This document shows positions 35,530 through 44,706 of a DNA stretch of 64,000 nucleotides, one piece after another; the stretch's first letter is position 1; each line of letters opens with the position of its first letter. Location: NCBI GenBank assembly GCA_017937385.1, contig JAGBDR010000035.1:1-64000 (forward strand). Direction: 5' to 3'. This DNA is from Parabacteroides sp. (GTDB lineage: Bacteria; Bacteroidota; Bacteroidia; Bacteroidales; Tannerellaceae). The notes beneath the pieces were generated by a model. It did not search any database and had not been told where the DNA came from. It saw nothing but the letters and a program-made list of their open reading frames with translations. Both the position numbers and the translations under genes were made by a program.

Positions 35530-35717
35530 TGGTTCTGAGAGGACTAAGAACTTTATAGGAGGCGATCCAAGCACTTGTCAGGTTTTTATTTTTATTCAGT
35601 AAATAGTCGATTACAAAAAAAAGGATATTTTTATGTTTACCCATACAAATTATCGGTTGAAGAAAAAATTTTATCTATTTTTGTCTGGCAAACAACCTTA
35701 GTTCTCTCAGAACTAAG
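35530..35717. promoter_or_regulatory. Putative invertible promoter segment of the ECF sigma gene
   Basis: Left arm TGGTTCTGAGAGGACTAAG (35530-35548) and right arm CTTAGTTCTCTCAGAACTAA, ending G at 35717, are inverted copies with two mismatches. The right arm holds AGTTCT-CTCA-GAACT, a full match to AGTYYYN4GDACT. The centres TGAGA and TCTCA are inverted relative to each other. The TAnnTTTG box at 35676 lies inside, directed at the sigma gene. Same arrangement as 23508-23841. Confidence 0.75.
35676..35683 (+). promoter_or_regulatory. Promoter -7 box for ECF sigma gene, inside the invertible segment
   Basis: TATTTTTG, 13 bases before the right arm and 53 bases before the ATG at 35737. It excludes the upstream in-frame start at 35575. 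Confidence 0.65.
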
Positions 35718-35736
35718 TCCATTTGACAAATACATC

Positions 35737-36312
35737 ATGGATGAGAAAACAGACATAAAAAGATTCAATCATATTTTCGTCACCCATCGGGACCGGTACA
35801 TCCGGTTTGCCTATTCTTATACCTACAATCAAGAAGCGGCAGAAGATTTGGTGACGGAAAGCCTGATGTACTACTGGGAGAACCGGCACCGATTAGAGGA
35901 TGTCAAAGACATACCTTTATATATATTGGTCACGTTAAAAAACAAATGTCTGGATTACCTTCAACGCGAACGTACTTGGAACAATATCGCCGAGCATTTA
36001 CTATCCGACAAAGAATGGGAAATGCAAATGCGTATCTCCAGCTTGGAAGCCTGCGAACCTGAGACATTATTCAGCAACGAAGTCCAGGAACTGGTAAGCA
36101 AAGCGTTAGCCAAGTTGCCGGAAAAATCCCGACGCATTTTTATTATGAGCCGATATGAAGGGAAAAACTACCAAACGATTGCATCGGAAACGGACCTATC
36201 CGTGAAGAGTGTCGAGTTTCATATCAGCAAAGCCCTGAAAGTATTACGGGAAGAGCTAAAAGACTATCTTCCGGCTCTGCTATTCGTATTGGATTTCTTT
36301 TATAATCCCTGA
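35737..36312 (+). CDS. ECF RNA polymerase sigma factor (Bacteroidetes sigma-70 family)
   Basis: 191 residues. Region 2 is FVTHRDRYIRFAYSYTYNQE with AAEDLVTESLMYYWENRHRL; region 4 is LAKLPEKSRRIFIMSRYEGK with YQTIASETDLSVKSVEFHIS. It starts the sigma-FecR-SusC-SusD order typical of glycan systems in which the SusC STN domain signals through the FecR-like anti-sigma to this factor. Transcription appears to depend on the invertible promoter just upstream, so the whole region could be switched. 162 bases separate it from the anti-sigma gene and contain a 20-bp hairpin. Confidence 0.94.
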   Translation: MDEKTDIKRFNHIFVTHRDRYIRFAYSYTYNQEAAEDLVTESLMYYWENRHRLEDVKDIPLYILVTLKNKCLDYLQRERTWNNIAEHLLSDKEWEMQMRISSLEACEPETLFSNEVQELVSKALAKLPEKSRRIFIMSRYEGKNYQTIASETDLSVKSVEFHISKALKVLREELKDYLPALLFVLDFFYNP

Positions 36313-36327
36313 TCAGTTTCCTCCTTT

Positions 36328-36385
36328 TTCATGGGCATCCGACAAAAATTTCATGGGCATGGAACTTTTGTCGGATGCCCATGAA
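36328..36385. repeat. 20-bp hairpin with ATGGGCAT motif between sigma and anti-sigma genes
   Basis: Arms TTCATGGGCATCCGACAAAA (36328-36347) and TTTTGTCGGATGCCCATGAA (36366-36385) are perfect complements. The 18-base loop carries another CATGGGCATGG. It may terminate or attenuate the sigma transcript before fecR. Confidence 0.7.
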
Positions 36386-36474
36386 ACTTTTATTGGATAA
36401 GTACTAAAAAAAATTCATTTCCCCTTTAGGGTATTTTCTCTCCCATTCGCCCTTATTAACAGAAACAGGAAAAA

Positions 36475-37401
36475 ATGGAACAGAAATTACTACATAAAAT
36501 GTTTAACGGGGAGGCGACCGACAACGAGTTGGCTCAAATCCGTCAATGGGTAAATGCCGATAAAGCGAACCGGGAGAGATTCTTTCATGAACGTACCCTG
36601 TTTGACGCGCTCCAATTGACTGCTTTTCAGAAGGAAAATCAGGTACGCAAACAATCCATTCCGCTTTACAAATGGATCGGGAGTGTTGCCGCAGCTATCA
36701 TTGCGATGCTCTTCTTGTATAATATTCAGTTGTTTACCGGAAAGAGTATTCAGCCTGATATGGCATTCAATACCATCAAAGTGCCGGCCGGACAGCGAAT
36801 TGAAATGACACTTTCAGACGGAACGCATATTTATCTGAATGCCCGGTCGGAATTTTCTTATCCGACTTCGTTCAATGGCAACACGAGGGAAGTCCGCTTA
36901 AAAGGAGAAGCCTTTTTCGATGTAGCCAAAAACGAAAACAAAAAATTCATTGTCAATACCGGCCGTTGCGAAGTGGAAGTCTTAGGGACCCAGTTTAATG
37001 TGGAAGTCTACGATGAAGATGAATTTTCCACCTCCCTCCTACGAGGCAGCGTAAAAGTAACCGACAAATCACAGCCCGACGAATCAGTTGTGTTAGAGCC
37101 CAATAATACCGTCAGCCTCAACCACGGAAAGCTGACGGTCACTCCTATCACCGACTTCAATCCATACAGTTGGAAAGAGGGATTGATCACTTTCAAGGAT
37201 ATCACGTTCAAGGAGCTGATGAAGAAACTTGAAAAAAACTACGGTATCCGAATCATCATCAACAACCATACGCTCGACAATTATGCTTGCAGTGGCAAGT
37301 TCCGCATATCCGACGGGATTGAACAAGTGCTGAGAGCTTTGCAACAAGATGCCAAGTTCACATTCGAGTGGGAGGGCAAAACAGAAATCCGCATTCAATA
37401 A
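36475..37401 (+). CDS. FecR family anti-sigma factor
   Basis: 308 residues. A cytoplasmic sigma-binding segment (residues 1-60: LLHKMFNGEATDNELAQIRQ) and one membrane helix (about residues 68-87) precede the periplasmic FecR domain (PAGQRIEMTLSDGTHIYLNA, REVRLKGEAFFDVAK, VEVLGTQFNVEVY). A C-terminal DUF4974 domain follows (ITFKELMKKLEKNYGIRI), which is expected to meet the STN domain of the SusC encoded next. It holds the sigma factor until the transporter is loaded. Confidence 0.94.
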   Translation: MEQKLLHKMFNGEATDNELAQIRQWVNADKANRERFFHERTLFDALQLTAFQKENQVRKQSIPLYKWIGSVAAAIIAMLFLYNIQLFTGKSIQPDMAFNTIKVPAGQRIEMTLSDGTHIYLNARSEFSYPTSFNGNTREVRLKGEAFFDVAKNENKKFIVNTGRCEVEVLGTQFNVEVYDEDEFSTSLLRGSVKVTDKSQPDESVVLEPNNTVSLNHGKLTVTPITDFNPYSWKEGLITFKDITFKELMKKLEKNYGIRIIINNHTLDNYACSGKFRISDGIEQVLRALQQDAKFTFEWEGKTEIRIQ

Positions 37402-37524
37402 CTTAATCATAATATAATTGCCTATGACGAGACGATGAGATAATCTAACGAACGGACAAATCTTGTCCAGCATGAAAAAAGTAGAATTTCAATCTAATAT
37501 CATTCATTAAAGTTTATCACAAAC
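37402..37524 (+). promoter_or_regulatory. Spacer before susCD-2, likely sigma-responsive
   Basis: 123 bases without ORF. It contains the small inverted repeat GGACAA-atc-TTGTCC (37454-37468) and no TAnnTTTG box. In such systems the ECF-dependent promoter usually lies here; its exact position cannot be fixed from one sequence. Confidence 0.4.
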
Positions 37525-40500
37525 ATGAAGAAAAGAAAAATTTGTGTGTCACGCGTTTTAAAAGCGACATCTCTGTTCTTCCTTTCCTGTGCCATGTGTG
37601 CACAAGCAGAAACGGTCAGTTCACAGAGTATACGCATCACACTCAACAAAAACAATGTCCGGTTGGAAAACATCTTGAACGACATTGAAAACCAGACCAA
37701 TCTGTTGTTCATTTACAACAAAGATGTAAATGTGAACAAAAAAGTTTCGGTAAAAGCCGAAAACCTTTCTTTGCAGGAAGTCTTGCAAAACCTGTTCGAC
37801 AACCATGTATCCTTCAAAATCGAAGGTTCTTACATTGTCCTTTCACCGGCAGGAACGGCAGGCGGCCCGCAACAAGCCAAACACACGATTAAAGGTGTGG
37901 TAGAAGACGCTTTAGGTCCTATCGTCGGTGCCAATATTGTAGAAAAAGGAACTACAAACGGCACGATCACCGATATGGATGGTAACTTCACACTCAATGT
38001 GGCACCGAACGCCGTATTGGTCATTTCCTATATCGGCTACAAAGACCAGGAGGTACCGGTAAACAACAAGACGAACATCCAGATTAAATTGGTCGAGGAT
38101 TCGCAGGCTTTGGATGAAGTGGTCGTTGTCGGTTACGGTGTCCAAAAACGTGCCTCCGTAACAGGCTCAGTCGCTTCCATCCAAGCCAAGGACATTGCCA
38201 CGGTCAAAACTCCAAACGTAAGTAACGCATTGGCAGGTAAGTTGCCGGGCTTGCGTGCCGTACAAAGAAGCGGTGCGCCGGGCGATGATGATGCCAGTAT
38301 CGACATTCGCGGTTTCGGTAATGCATTGGTTATCGTTGACGGTGTGGAGCGCGACTTCAAACAAATCGATGCCAACGATATCGAATCGATCAGCATCCTG
38401 AAAGATGCATCCGCTGCCGTTTACGGTTTCAAAGGGGCAAACGGGGTTATTTTGGTTACGACTAAGAAAGGAGAAGTCAGCAAACCGAAGATTTCTTACA
38501 ACGGATATGTCGGTATACAGAATATCACACGTTATCCGGAATACTACAATGGATATGAATATGCGACTTTGTATAACGAAGCCCAGCAGAATATCGGTAT
38601 TTCAGCTCCCTATTCCGCAGAAGATTTGGAACGTTTCAAACAAGGCATAGGAACAACAGATTGGTACAACGAAGTTATTCGTAAAACCGCTCCATCCACC
38701 TACCATAACTTAAGTGTATCTGGTGGTGCAGAAAAAGTAAAATACTTTTTCTCTCTTGGCCTAACAGACCAAGAAGGTATCTATCGCTCCAAAGCGTTCA
38801 ACTTCAAGAAATATAACGTCCGATCCAATATCAGTGCAGAGATCGTCAAAGGTTTTACGGTTGATTTGCAATTAAGCGGCCGTTTAGATACCCGAATGAA
38901 ACCGTATGAAGCAGAACCATTAAGTCGTAGTATCCAAATGGCGAAACCGGTATTCCCGATTTATGCGAACGATAATCCGGACTATTGGTCCAACCCGGGC
39001 GATAAAGGTAATCCCGTTCATTTATCGGATATTGACAATGTTGGTTATGACAGAAGAGACCGTCGGGAATTTAACGGTTCTATTGCTTTAAACTGGCAAC
39101 TACCGTGGATTAAAGGATTGTCAGCCAAGGCTCTGTTCTCTTATGATTACAATAACAAATATAGCCGTAAATGGTATAAAGAATATTACGAATATACATA
39201 CGATGCAGCAAAGGATTCATATAATAAATCCGGCAGCCATACCATTTCAGAACTAACCACTCAAAACGACAATTACTTCAGACCGAATGGACAAATTTCG
39301 TTGAATTATAAAAACACGTTCGGCAAACATGATGTTGGGGCTTTGGTTCTGTGGGAATTCAACAACGACCGTACCGACATACTGAAAGCATATCGTCAAT
39401 TCACGGTCGGAGCTATAGACCAAATTGATGCCGGAGATAAAACAAATATGAATAACGGTGGTACATCCCGTGTTTCTGCCCATGCCGGTTTGGTCGGTCG
39501 TATCAACTATTCTTTCGATAACAAATATTTGGCTGAGGTTAGCTTCCGCTACGATGGCTCCTATAAATTCGCACCTGACAATCGTTGGGGCTTCTTCCCT
39601 GCCGTATCTTTGGGATGGCGTGTTTCCGAAGAAGCATTCTTCAAAGAAACACTGCCAATGATTGAGAATTTTAAAATCAGAGGATCATACGGTAAAGTAG
39701 GAGATGAAGGTGTAACCGGTTATACGGATGATGACGAGAAAGACGGGAAATATAGAGCCTATCAGTATTTAACTGGTTATCGGTATCCTGCCGGAAGTTA
39801 CATCTTAGGATCCGGTGGTATTACAAATGGAGCTAAAGACCGAGGAATGCCCAACTTAGCTTTGACATGGTATGAATCTAAAACCACAAACATCGGGTTT
39901 GAAGCATCCGCATTGTCTGGGTTGGTTAATGTTGAGTTCGATTATTTCGTCCGTAAAAGAAGTGGCCTTTTGACAAAACGTCAACTTACATTACCTACTA
40001 CTTTCGGCCAGGAACTTCCTGTTGAAAACTTGAACTCCGACAAAAACCAAGGTTTTGAAATCGTTATCGGACATCGCCATAAGATTGGAGACTTTACATA
40101 CGATGTAAAAGCCAACTTCTCTACTACACGTATTTATAATGAACACGTAGAACGTGCTGCTTCGGCCAATAAATACGATGACTGGAGAAACAACAGCAAT
40201 AATCGTTATAAAGATATCCAATGGGGTAAAGTCTGCATCGGACAGTTCCAGAGCTACGAAGAAATTCTGAACTCCCCGATCCAAGACAACAACGGAAACA
40301 AATCGTTAATGCCTGGTGATTTGAAATTTGAAGACTGGAACCATGACGGTATCATCGACGGAAAAGACGACCAACCGATCGGGCACGGTAAAACACCCCG
40401 TATGTACTATGGCTTGAACCTTTCCGGCGAATACAAAGGGTTCGACCTAACCGTATTCTTCCAAGGTGCAGCCGGCCATGAGGTGTTCACAACCGGAGAC

Positions 40501-40908
40501 TTCATGATGCCATTCATCCAGCAGGGATTGGGTAACGGTATCACCCTGAACCTGGACCGTTGGCACAGAGAAGATCCGTCGGATATGAGTAGCGAATGGA
40601 TTCCGGGATATATGCCCGCTCTCCGTCCGACCGGTTTTTCGGCAAATGTCAGCACCAATACTTGGACAAGGCAAAAAGCCAACTATTTGCGTCTGAAAAC
40701 CATAGAAGTCGGATATACATTCCCCAAAAAATGGATGCAAAGAGCCGGTATCGAAAATCTGCGTGTCTATGTAAACAGTTTCAACACGGCCACTATCACC
40801 AGCCGTACCGGTATCATGAAATACATGGACCCGGAAAACAGTGAAAGTATGTTCCGCTATTATCCGCAAATGAAAACATTCAACTTCGGTGTTAATCTAA
40901 CATTCTAA
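37525..40908 (+). CDS. SusC family TonB-dependent transporter with STN signalling domain
   Basis: 1127 residues. A signal peptide (to about residue 29) precedes an STN domain (about 33-105: ITLNKNNVRLENILNDIENQ, LSLQEVLQNLFDNHVSFKIE). A carboxypeptidase-regulatory-like domain follows (about 115-190, HTIKGVVEDALGPIVGANIV), then DEVVVVGYGVQKR, plug and barrel ending FNFGVNLTF. The STN domain marks it as a signal transducer for the FecR/sigma pair upstream. The regulatory-like domain is very close in sequence to that of the first SusC (GTTNGTITDMDGNF in both). Pairs with SusD at 40920. Confidence 0.96.
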   Translation: MKKRKICVSRVLKATSLFFLSCAMCAQAETVSSQSIRITLNKNNVRLENILNDIENQTNLLFIYNKDVNVNKKVSVKAENLSLQEVLQNLFDNHVSFKIEGSYIVLSPAGTAGGPQQAKHTIKGVVEDALGPIVGANIVEKGTTNGTITDMDGNFTLNVAPNAVLVISYIGYKDQEVPVNNKTNIQIKLVEDSQALDEVVVVGYGVQKRASVTGSVASIQAKDIATVKTPNVSNALAGKLPGLRAVQRSGAPGDDDASIDIRGFGNALVIVDGVERDFKQIDANDIESISILKDASAAVYGFKGANGVILVTTKKGEVSKPKISYNGYVGIQNITRYPEYYNGYEYATLYNEAQQNIGISAPYSAEDLERFKQGIGTTDWYNEVIRKTAPSTYHNLSVSGGAEKVKYFFSLGLTDQEGIYRSKAFNFKKYNVRSNISAEIVKGFTVDLQLSGRLDTRMKPYEAEPLSRSIQMAKPVFPIYANDNPDYWSNPGDKGNPVHLSDIDNVGYDRRDRREFNGSIALNWQLPWIKGLSAKALFSYDYNNKYSRKWYKEYYEYTYDAAKDSYNKSGSHTISELTTQNDNYFRPNGQISLNYKNTFGKHDVGALVLWEFNNDRTDILKAYRQFTVGAIDQIDAGDKTNMNNGGTSRVSAHAGLVGRINYSFDNKYLAEVSFRYDGSYKFAPDNRWGFFPAVSLGWRVSEEAFFKETLPMIENFKIRGSYGKVGDEGVTGYTDDDEKDGKYRAYQYLTGYRYPAGSYILGSGGITNGAKDRGMPNLALTWYESKTTNIGFEASALSGLVNVEFDYFVRKRSGLLTKRQLTLPTTFGQELPVENLNSDKNQGFEIVIGHRHKIGDFTYDVKANFSTTRIYNEHVERAASANKYDDWRNNSNNRYKDIQWGKVCIGQFQSYEEILNSPIQDNNGNKSLMPGDLKFEDWNHDGIIDGKDDQPIGHGKTPRMYYGLNLSGEYKGFDLTVFFQGAAGHEVFTTGDFMMPFIQQGLGNGITLNLDRWHREDPSDMSSEWIPGYMPALRPTGFSANVSTNTWTRQKANYLRLKTIEVGYTFPKKWMQRAGIENLRVYVNSFNTATITSRTGIMKYMDPENSESMFRYYPQMKTFNFGVNLTF

Positions 40909-40919
40909 AAAAAAGAACA

Positions 40920-42767
40920 ATGAAGACAACAATTATAAAAACAATCGGATGTGGATTACTTTTGTTAGGTACGACTGCTTGTGCCGACTACCTTGAAAAA
41001 GAATCTTTCGACATCATAACACCTGACCAAGTTTGGAAAGATCCCAAATTGATCAACGGTGTAATGGTTAATTTATATGACGGCATGAACCTGGAAGATT
41101 TCAATTACTGGTATCGTGATTCATGGCGCTTGATGAACGCTTCCTCCATGTCAGACGAAGCACAAGGCTCTTTCCAGAAAGATCCTCTCTTTGATAATGC
41201 CAATGCTACATACACGTATGAGGATGCTTTGTTTGAACAAAAATTTTCAGATCGTTATAAGAATATCCGGAACTGCAACGACTTTATCAGCCAGTTGCAG
41301 GAAGCGACCTCCCTTTCCGATTCTGAAAAGAAACTGTTGTTGGCTGAATCCCGCTTCATCCGTGCCATGCATTATTTCACATTAGTAAAACGATACGGAG
41401 GCGTTCCTCTTATCGATGAACCCCAAGTATATGATTCGAACAACCTGGAAGCACTGATGGTTCCCCGTAATAAGGAAGTCGAAGTTTATGATTTCATTGT
41501 CAAAGAATGTCAGGAAGCAGCACAAGACCTTCCCGATACAAGAAGTTCAGATGCCAAATACAGAGCCAACAAATACGTTGCCTTAGCTTTATGCTCACGT
41601 GCTGCCCTATATGCCGGTTCAATTGCCCGTTATGGGACTGTGCAACTGGATGGTCTTGTCGGAATCCCGACATCTGAAGCAGACCGTTTTTTCCAAATCT
41701 CCTATGATGTTTCAAAAGCTATCATCGCTTCCGGCCATTATGCCTTGTATAACAAGAAAGCAGATAACAAAGCGCAGAACTATTGCGATATGTTTCTGAA
41801 AGGGAACGGGGATAACGGAGAATATATTTTCCAGAAACAATATAACGTTGCCGGTGGAAAAGGGCACGACTGGGACAAACGCAACGCGCCTTTCTCTTAC
41901 CGTGGAGGCGGCTGGGGATGTGGTATCGCTCCTACCCTTGAAATGGTGGAGGCATACGAGTATACAGATGGTTCCAAAGGGACTCTGAAACTGGAAGAGA
42001 ATGGCAAACCCCGTCGTTTTGATGACCCATACGAACTTTTTGCCGGCAAAGACCCGCGCCTGTTTGCTTCCGTTTACTTGCCGGGGTCTCCTTGCCAGAA
42101 CACAAAGGTTGAATGGAAAAGAGGCATCATCGTTTCCGACAACGAAAGGTACCAGGCGACCAGCCAACCAGACGGAGGAAACACTGTTGAAATCAATGGC
42201 GTCACATACAGCACATCAGGAAAAGATGGAGGAGCGGACGCTGGTGACGCTTCCAAGACAAGCTTCTATCAGAAGAAATTCTTCGACGAGACACTAACTG
42301 ATATGAATATGGGCAAGTCGGAAACTCCGTGGCCGGTTTTCCGTTTAGGAGAAATTTATCTAAATTGGGCGGAAGCAGCCATGGAGTTGAACAAATCGTC
42401 CGAAGCATTGGAAGCAGTCAACAAGATCCGTGAACGTGCAGGAATCGCCTTATTGTCAAGCATCAATATGGACAAAGTACGTCACGAGCGCCGAGTGGAA
42501 CTGGCATTCGAAGGACATCGTTTCTGGGATATGAAACGTTGGAGGATTGCTCACTTAGATGTAGCACAAGGCGGTTTGAATGGATTCAGAGGAACAGCAC
42601 TGTATCCTTGGTATGATATTCGTGATGGAAAATATGTTTTTGAAAGAGGTACAAATCCTCCCAAACAATTGCGTATTTTCTTGGAAAAGAATTACTATAC
42701 CAAAATCAACCAGGACGATATGAATTCAAATCCGAATCTCATTCAGAACCCGGGTTATACCAATTAA
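40920..42767 (+). CDS. SusD/RagB family glycan-binding lipoprotein
   Basis: 615 residues with a lipobox (LLLGTTACAD, Cys21). SusD signatures: LLAESRFIRAMHYFTLVKRYGG near residue 140, PVFRLGEIYLNWAEAAMELN near 475, and RHERRVELAFEGHRFWDMKRW near 520. Eleven bases after susC and 16 before the DUF3823 gene. Surface glycan capture for the second utilisation system. Confidence 0.95.
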   Translation: MKTTIIKTIGCGLLLLGTTACADYLEKESFDIITPDQVWKDPKLINGVMVNLYDGMNLEDFNYWYRDSWRLMNASSMSDEAQGSFQKDPLFDNANATYTYEDALFEQKFSDRYKNIRNCNDFISQLQEATSLSDSEKKLLLAESRFIRAMHYFTLVKRYGGVPLIDEPQVYDSNNLEALMVPRNKEVEVYDFIVKECQEAAQDLPDTRSSDAKYRANKYVALALCSRAALYAGSIARYGTVQLDGLVGIPTSEADRFFQISYDVSKAIIASGHYALYNKKADNKAQNYCDMFLKGNGDNGEYIFQKQYNVAGGKGHDWDKRNAPFSYRGGGWGCGIAPTLEMVEAYEYTDGSKGTLKLEENGKPRRFDDPYELFAGKDPRLFASVYLPGSPCQNTKVEWKRGIIVSDNERYQATSQPDGGNTVEINGVTYSTSGKDGGADAGDASKTSFYQKKFFDETLTDMNMGKSETPWPVFRLGEIYLNWAEAAMELNKSSEALEAVNKIRERAGIALLSSINMDKVRHERRVELAFEGHRFWDMKRWRIAHLDVAQGGLNGFRGTALYPWYDIRDGKYVFERGTNPPKQLRIFLEKNYYTKINQDDMNSNPNLIQNPGYTN

Positions 42768-42783
42768 TCATCTAATTTAGAAA

Positions 42784-43485
42784 ATGAATATGAAAAAGAT
42801 AAGTTTATTATTGATGGCCGTTTGCTCATTCTGCTTCACAAGCTGTTTGAGCGATCTGGATAATTATGAATCTCCCAACGGAGGTATCAAGGGATACATC
42901 CTGGATGCGGAAACGAATGAACCGATTCCTCTGCCCGTGCAAGGATCTACCGGTGTTATCGTCAATATGTTCGAGCAGAACACGGATGCTACACAATCTG
43001 TCGATTTTTATGCAAAGGCTGACGGCTCATACGAAAATTCAAAGCTGTTTAATTGTGACTATAAGATCGTTGTTAACGGTCCGTTCGTTTCTCCTTGCGA
43101 AGAGTTTGTCACTGTAAAGGGACAGACCACATTGGATTTGAAGGTAACTCCATACGCAAGAATCGACGCTTCGGCCCAAGTTTCAGGCAAGAAAATCACC
43201 ATCACATACAAGGTGAATCCGACAAACAGCAGTTTCAATGTATCTGAAGTGTATGGCTACTGGAACTTTGCTCCGGGTGTTGATAACGGAAATGCCAACC
43301 AAGCAGGAAAGCAGACCGTCAAGGATTCGGAAGGTACCATTGTCTTTGATTTGGAAAACGACAAGACATTCCAGGACAATCTGTACAAAATCCAAAAGAA
43401 TGGTAACAAAATATATGTACGTGTCGGTGCTAAAACCGAAGGAAAAATCAATTACAGCACAATCAGTGAAGTAATTGTCCAATAA
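42784..43485 (+). CDS. DUF3823 lipoprotein (likely surface glycan-binding protein)
   Basis: 233 residues. The signal ends FTSC with lipidated Cys near residue 21. The N-terminal half is a DUF3823 beta domain (NGGIKGYILDAETNEPIPLP, YKIVVNGPF, FVTVKGQTTLDLKVTPYARI), the second half a fibronectin-like sandwich (ITITYKVNPTNSSFNVSEVY). It is the third gene after SusC-SusD, the position where such systems encode an extra surface glycan-binding protein. A terminator-like hairpin follows before the GH130 gene. Ligand not known. Confidence 0.85.
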   Translation: MNMKKISLLLMAVCSFCFTSCLSDLDNYESPNGGIKGYILDAETNEPIPLPVQGSTGVIVNMFEQNTDATQSVDFYAKADGSYENSKLFNCDYKIVVNGPFVSPCEEFVTVKGQTTLDLKVTPYARIDASAQVSGKKITITYKVNPTNSSFNVSEVYGYWNFAPGVDNGNANQAGKQTVKDSEGTIVFDLENDKTFQDNLYKIQKNGNKIYVRVGAKTEGKINYSTISEVIVQ

Positions 43486-43498
43486 AAATCTTAATTTT

Positions 43499-43546
43499 GG
43501 CACAGATATTCCAAATGACAAAAAGGATATCTGTGCCTTTTTAATT
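43499..43546 (+). terminator. Hairpin between DUF3823 and GH130 genes
   Basis: GGCACAGATAT/ATATCTGTGCC stem of 11 bp followed by tttttaattcttt. As an intra-operon terminator it would lower enzyme expression relative to the transporter genes. Confidence 0.75.
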
Positions 43547-43555
43547 CTTTCGAAC

Positions 43556-44695
43556 ATGAAAAAAAGTATCTTATCAATCAGTTTGGCTCTTCTTCCTTTA
43601 TGGGGGTATTGCCAGAATATTTTACCGGACTGGGCCTTAGGCGGTTTTGTCAGGCCGGAAAAAGTTAATCCGATTATCACTCCGAATCCTTCAAATCTGT
43701 TTGACTGTCCGATGCGCGGTCAAAAAGTGGGTTGGGAAGAGAGCGATGTGTTCAATCCGGCTGCGACCGTTAAAGACGGGAAAATCTGTGTCCTTTATCG
43801 TGCCGAAGACAATTCGGCTACCGGTATCGGGAAACGAACTTCGCGCATCGGATTAGCCGAATCGAAAGATGGCATCCACATGAAACGGAGAAAGACACCG
43901 GTCATGTATCCAGCTCAAGATAATGTAAAAGAGTTTGAATGGGAAGGTGGGTGCGAAGACCCGCGCGTGACCATGACGGAAGACGGCCTGTATGTCATGG
44001 CCTACACTTCCTGGAACCGGAAAGTGGCACGCCTCTGCATCGCCACTTCACGCGACCTGGTCAAATGGGAAAAACACGGCCCGGCTTTTGCCAAAGCCTA
44101 CAACGGACGTTTCAAGGACCTCTTCTGCAAATCCGGTTCGATGGTGACAACGATCAAAGACGGGAAACAAGTACTGACGAAAATCGGAGGCAAATACTTC
44201 ATGTATTGGGGAGAACATGCTGTTTACGCTGCAACTTCTGATGATCTGGTCAACTGGACACCGATATTGGACAAGAAGAACGAACTGGCAACCGTCATCA
44301 AGCCTCGTCCCCAATACTTCGACAGTGCCCTGACAGAGTGCGGTCCTCCTGCTATCCTGACAGACAAAGGGATCGTCTTGCTCTACAATGGCAAGAACCA
44401 GACAAACGACAGCAAGCGCGACAAGCGTTTCACGGCTGGAGCTTATTGTGCCGGACAAATTCTGACCGATCCGAAAGAACCGATGAAAGTGCTGCAACGT
44501 TTGGACGTCCCTTTCTTCCGCCCGATGGCTCCATTCGAAAAGAGCGGACAGTATGTCGACGGGACCGTCTTTATCGAAGGTCTGGTCTTTTTCAAAAACA
44601 AGTGGTATCTCTATTACGGATGTGCAGATTCGCAGGTCAGCGTAGCCATTTACGACCCGGCTAAGAAAACTCCTGGCGACCCAATACCCAATTAA
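43556..44695 (+). CDS. Exported GH130 family beta-mannoside hydrolase/phosphorylase
   Basis: 379 residues from MKKSILSISLALLPL, a signal peptide ending near GYCQN; the upstream in-frame start at 43475 crosses the hairpin and is unlikely. A five-bladed propeller of family GH130: NPAATVKDGKICVLYRAEDN, RIGLAESKDGIHM, WEGGCEDPRVTMTEDGLYVM, GPPAILTDKGIVLLYNGKNQ. Phosphorylases of the family are usually cytoplasmic; an exported member is more likely a beta-1,2- or other beta-mannosidase, since free phosphate use outside the cytoplasm is not usual. Twelve bases precede the GH2 gene. Confidence 0.9.
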   Translation: MKKSILSISLALLPLWGYCQNILPDWALGGFVRPEKVNPIITPNPSNLFDCPMRGQKVGWEESDVFNPAATVKDGKICVLYRAEDNSATGIGKRTSRIGLAESKDGIHMKRRKTPVMYPAQDNVKEFEWEGGCEDPRVTMTEDGLYVMAYTSWNRKVARLCIATSRDLVKWEKHGPAFAKAYNGRFKDLFCKSGSMVTTIKDGKQVLTKIGGKYFMYWGEHAVYAATSDDLVNWTPILDKKNELATVIKPRPQYFDSALTECGPPAILTDKGIVLLYNGKNQTNDSKRDKRFTAGAYCAGQILTDPKEPMKVLQRLDVPFFRPMAPFEKSGQYVDGTVFIEGLVFFKNKWYLYYGCADSQVSVAIYDPAKKTPGDPIPN

Positions 44696-44706
44696 AAACA
44701 TCATTC

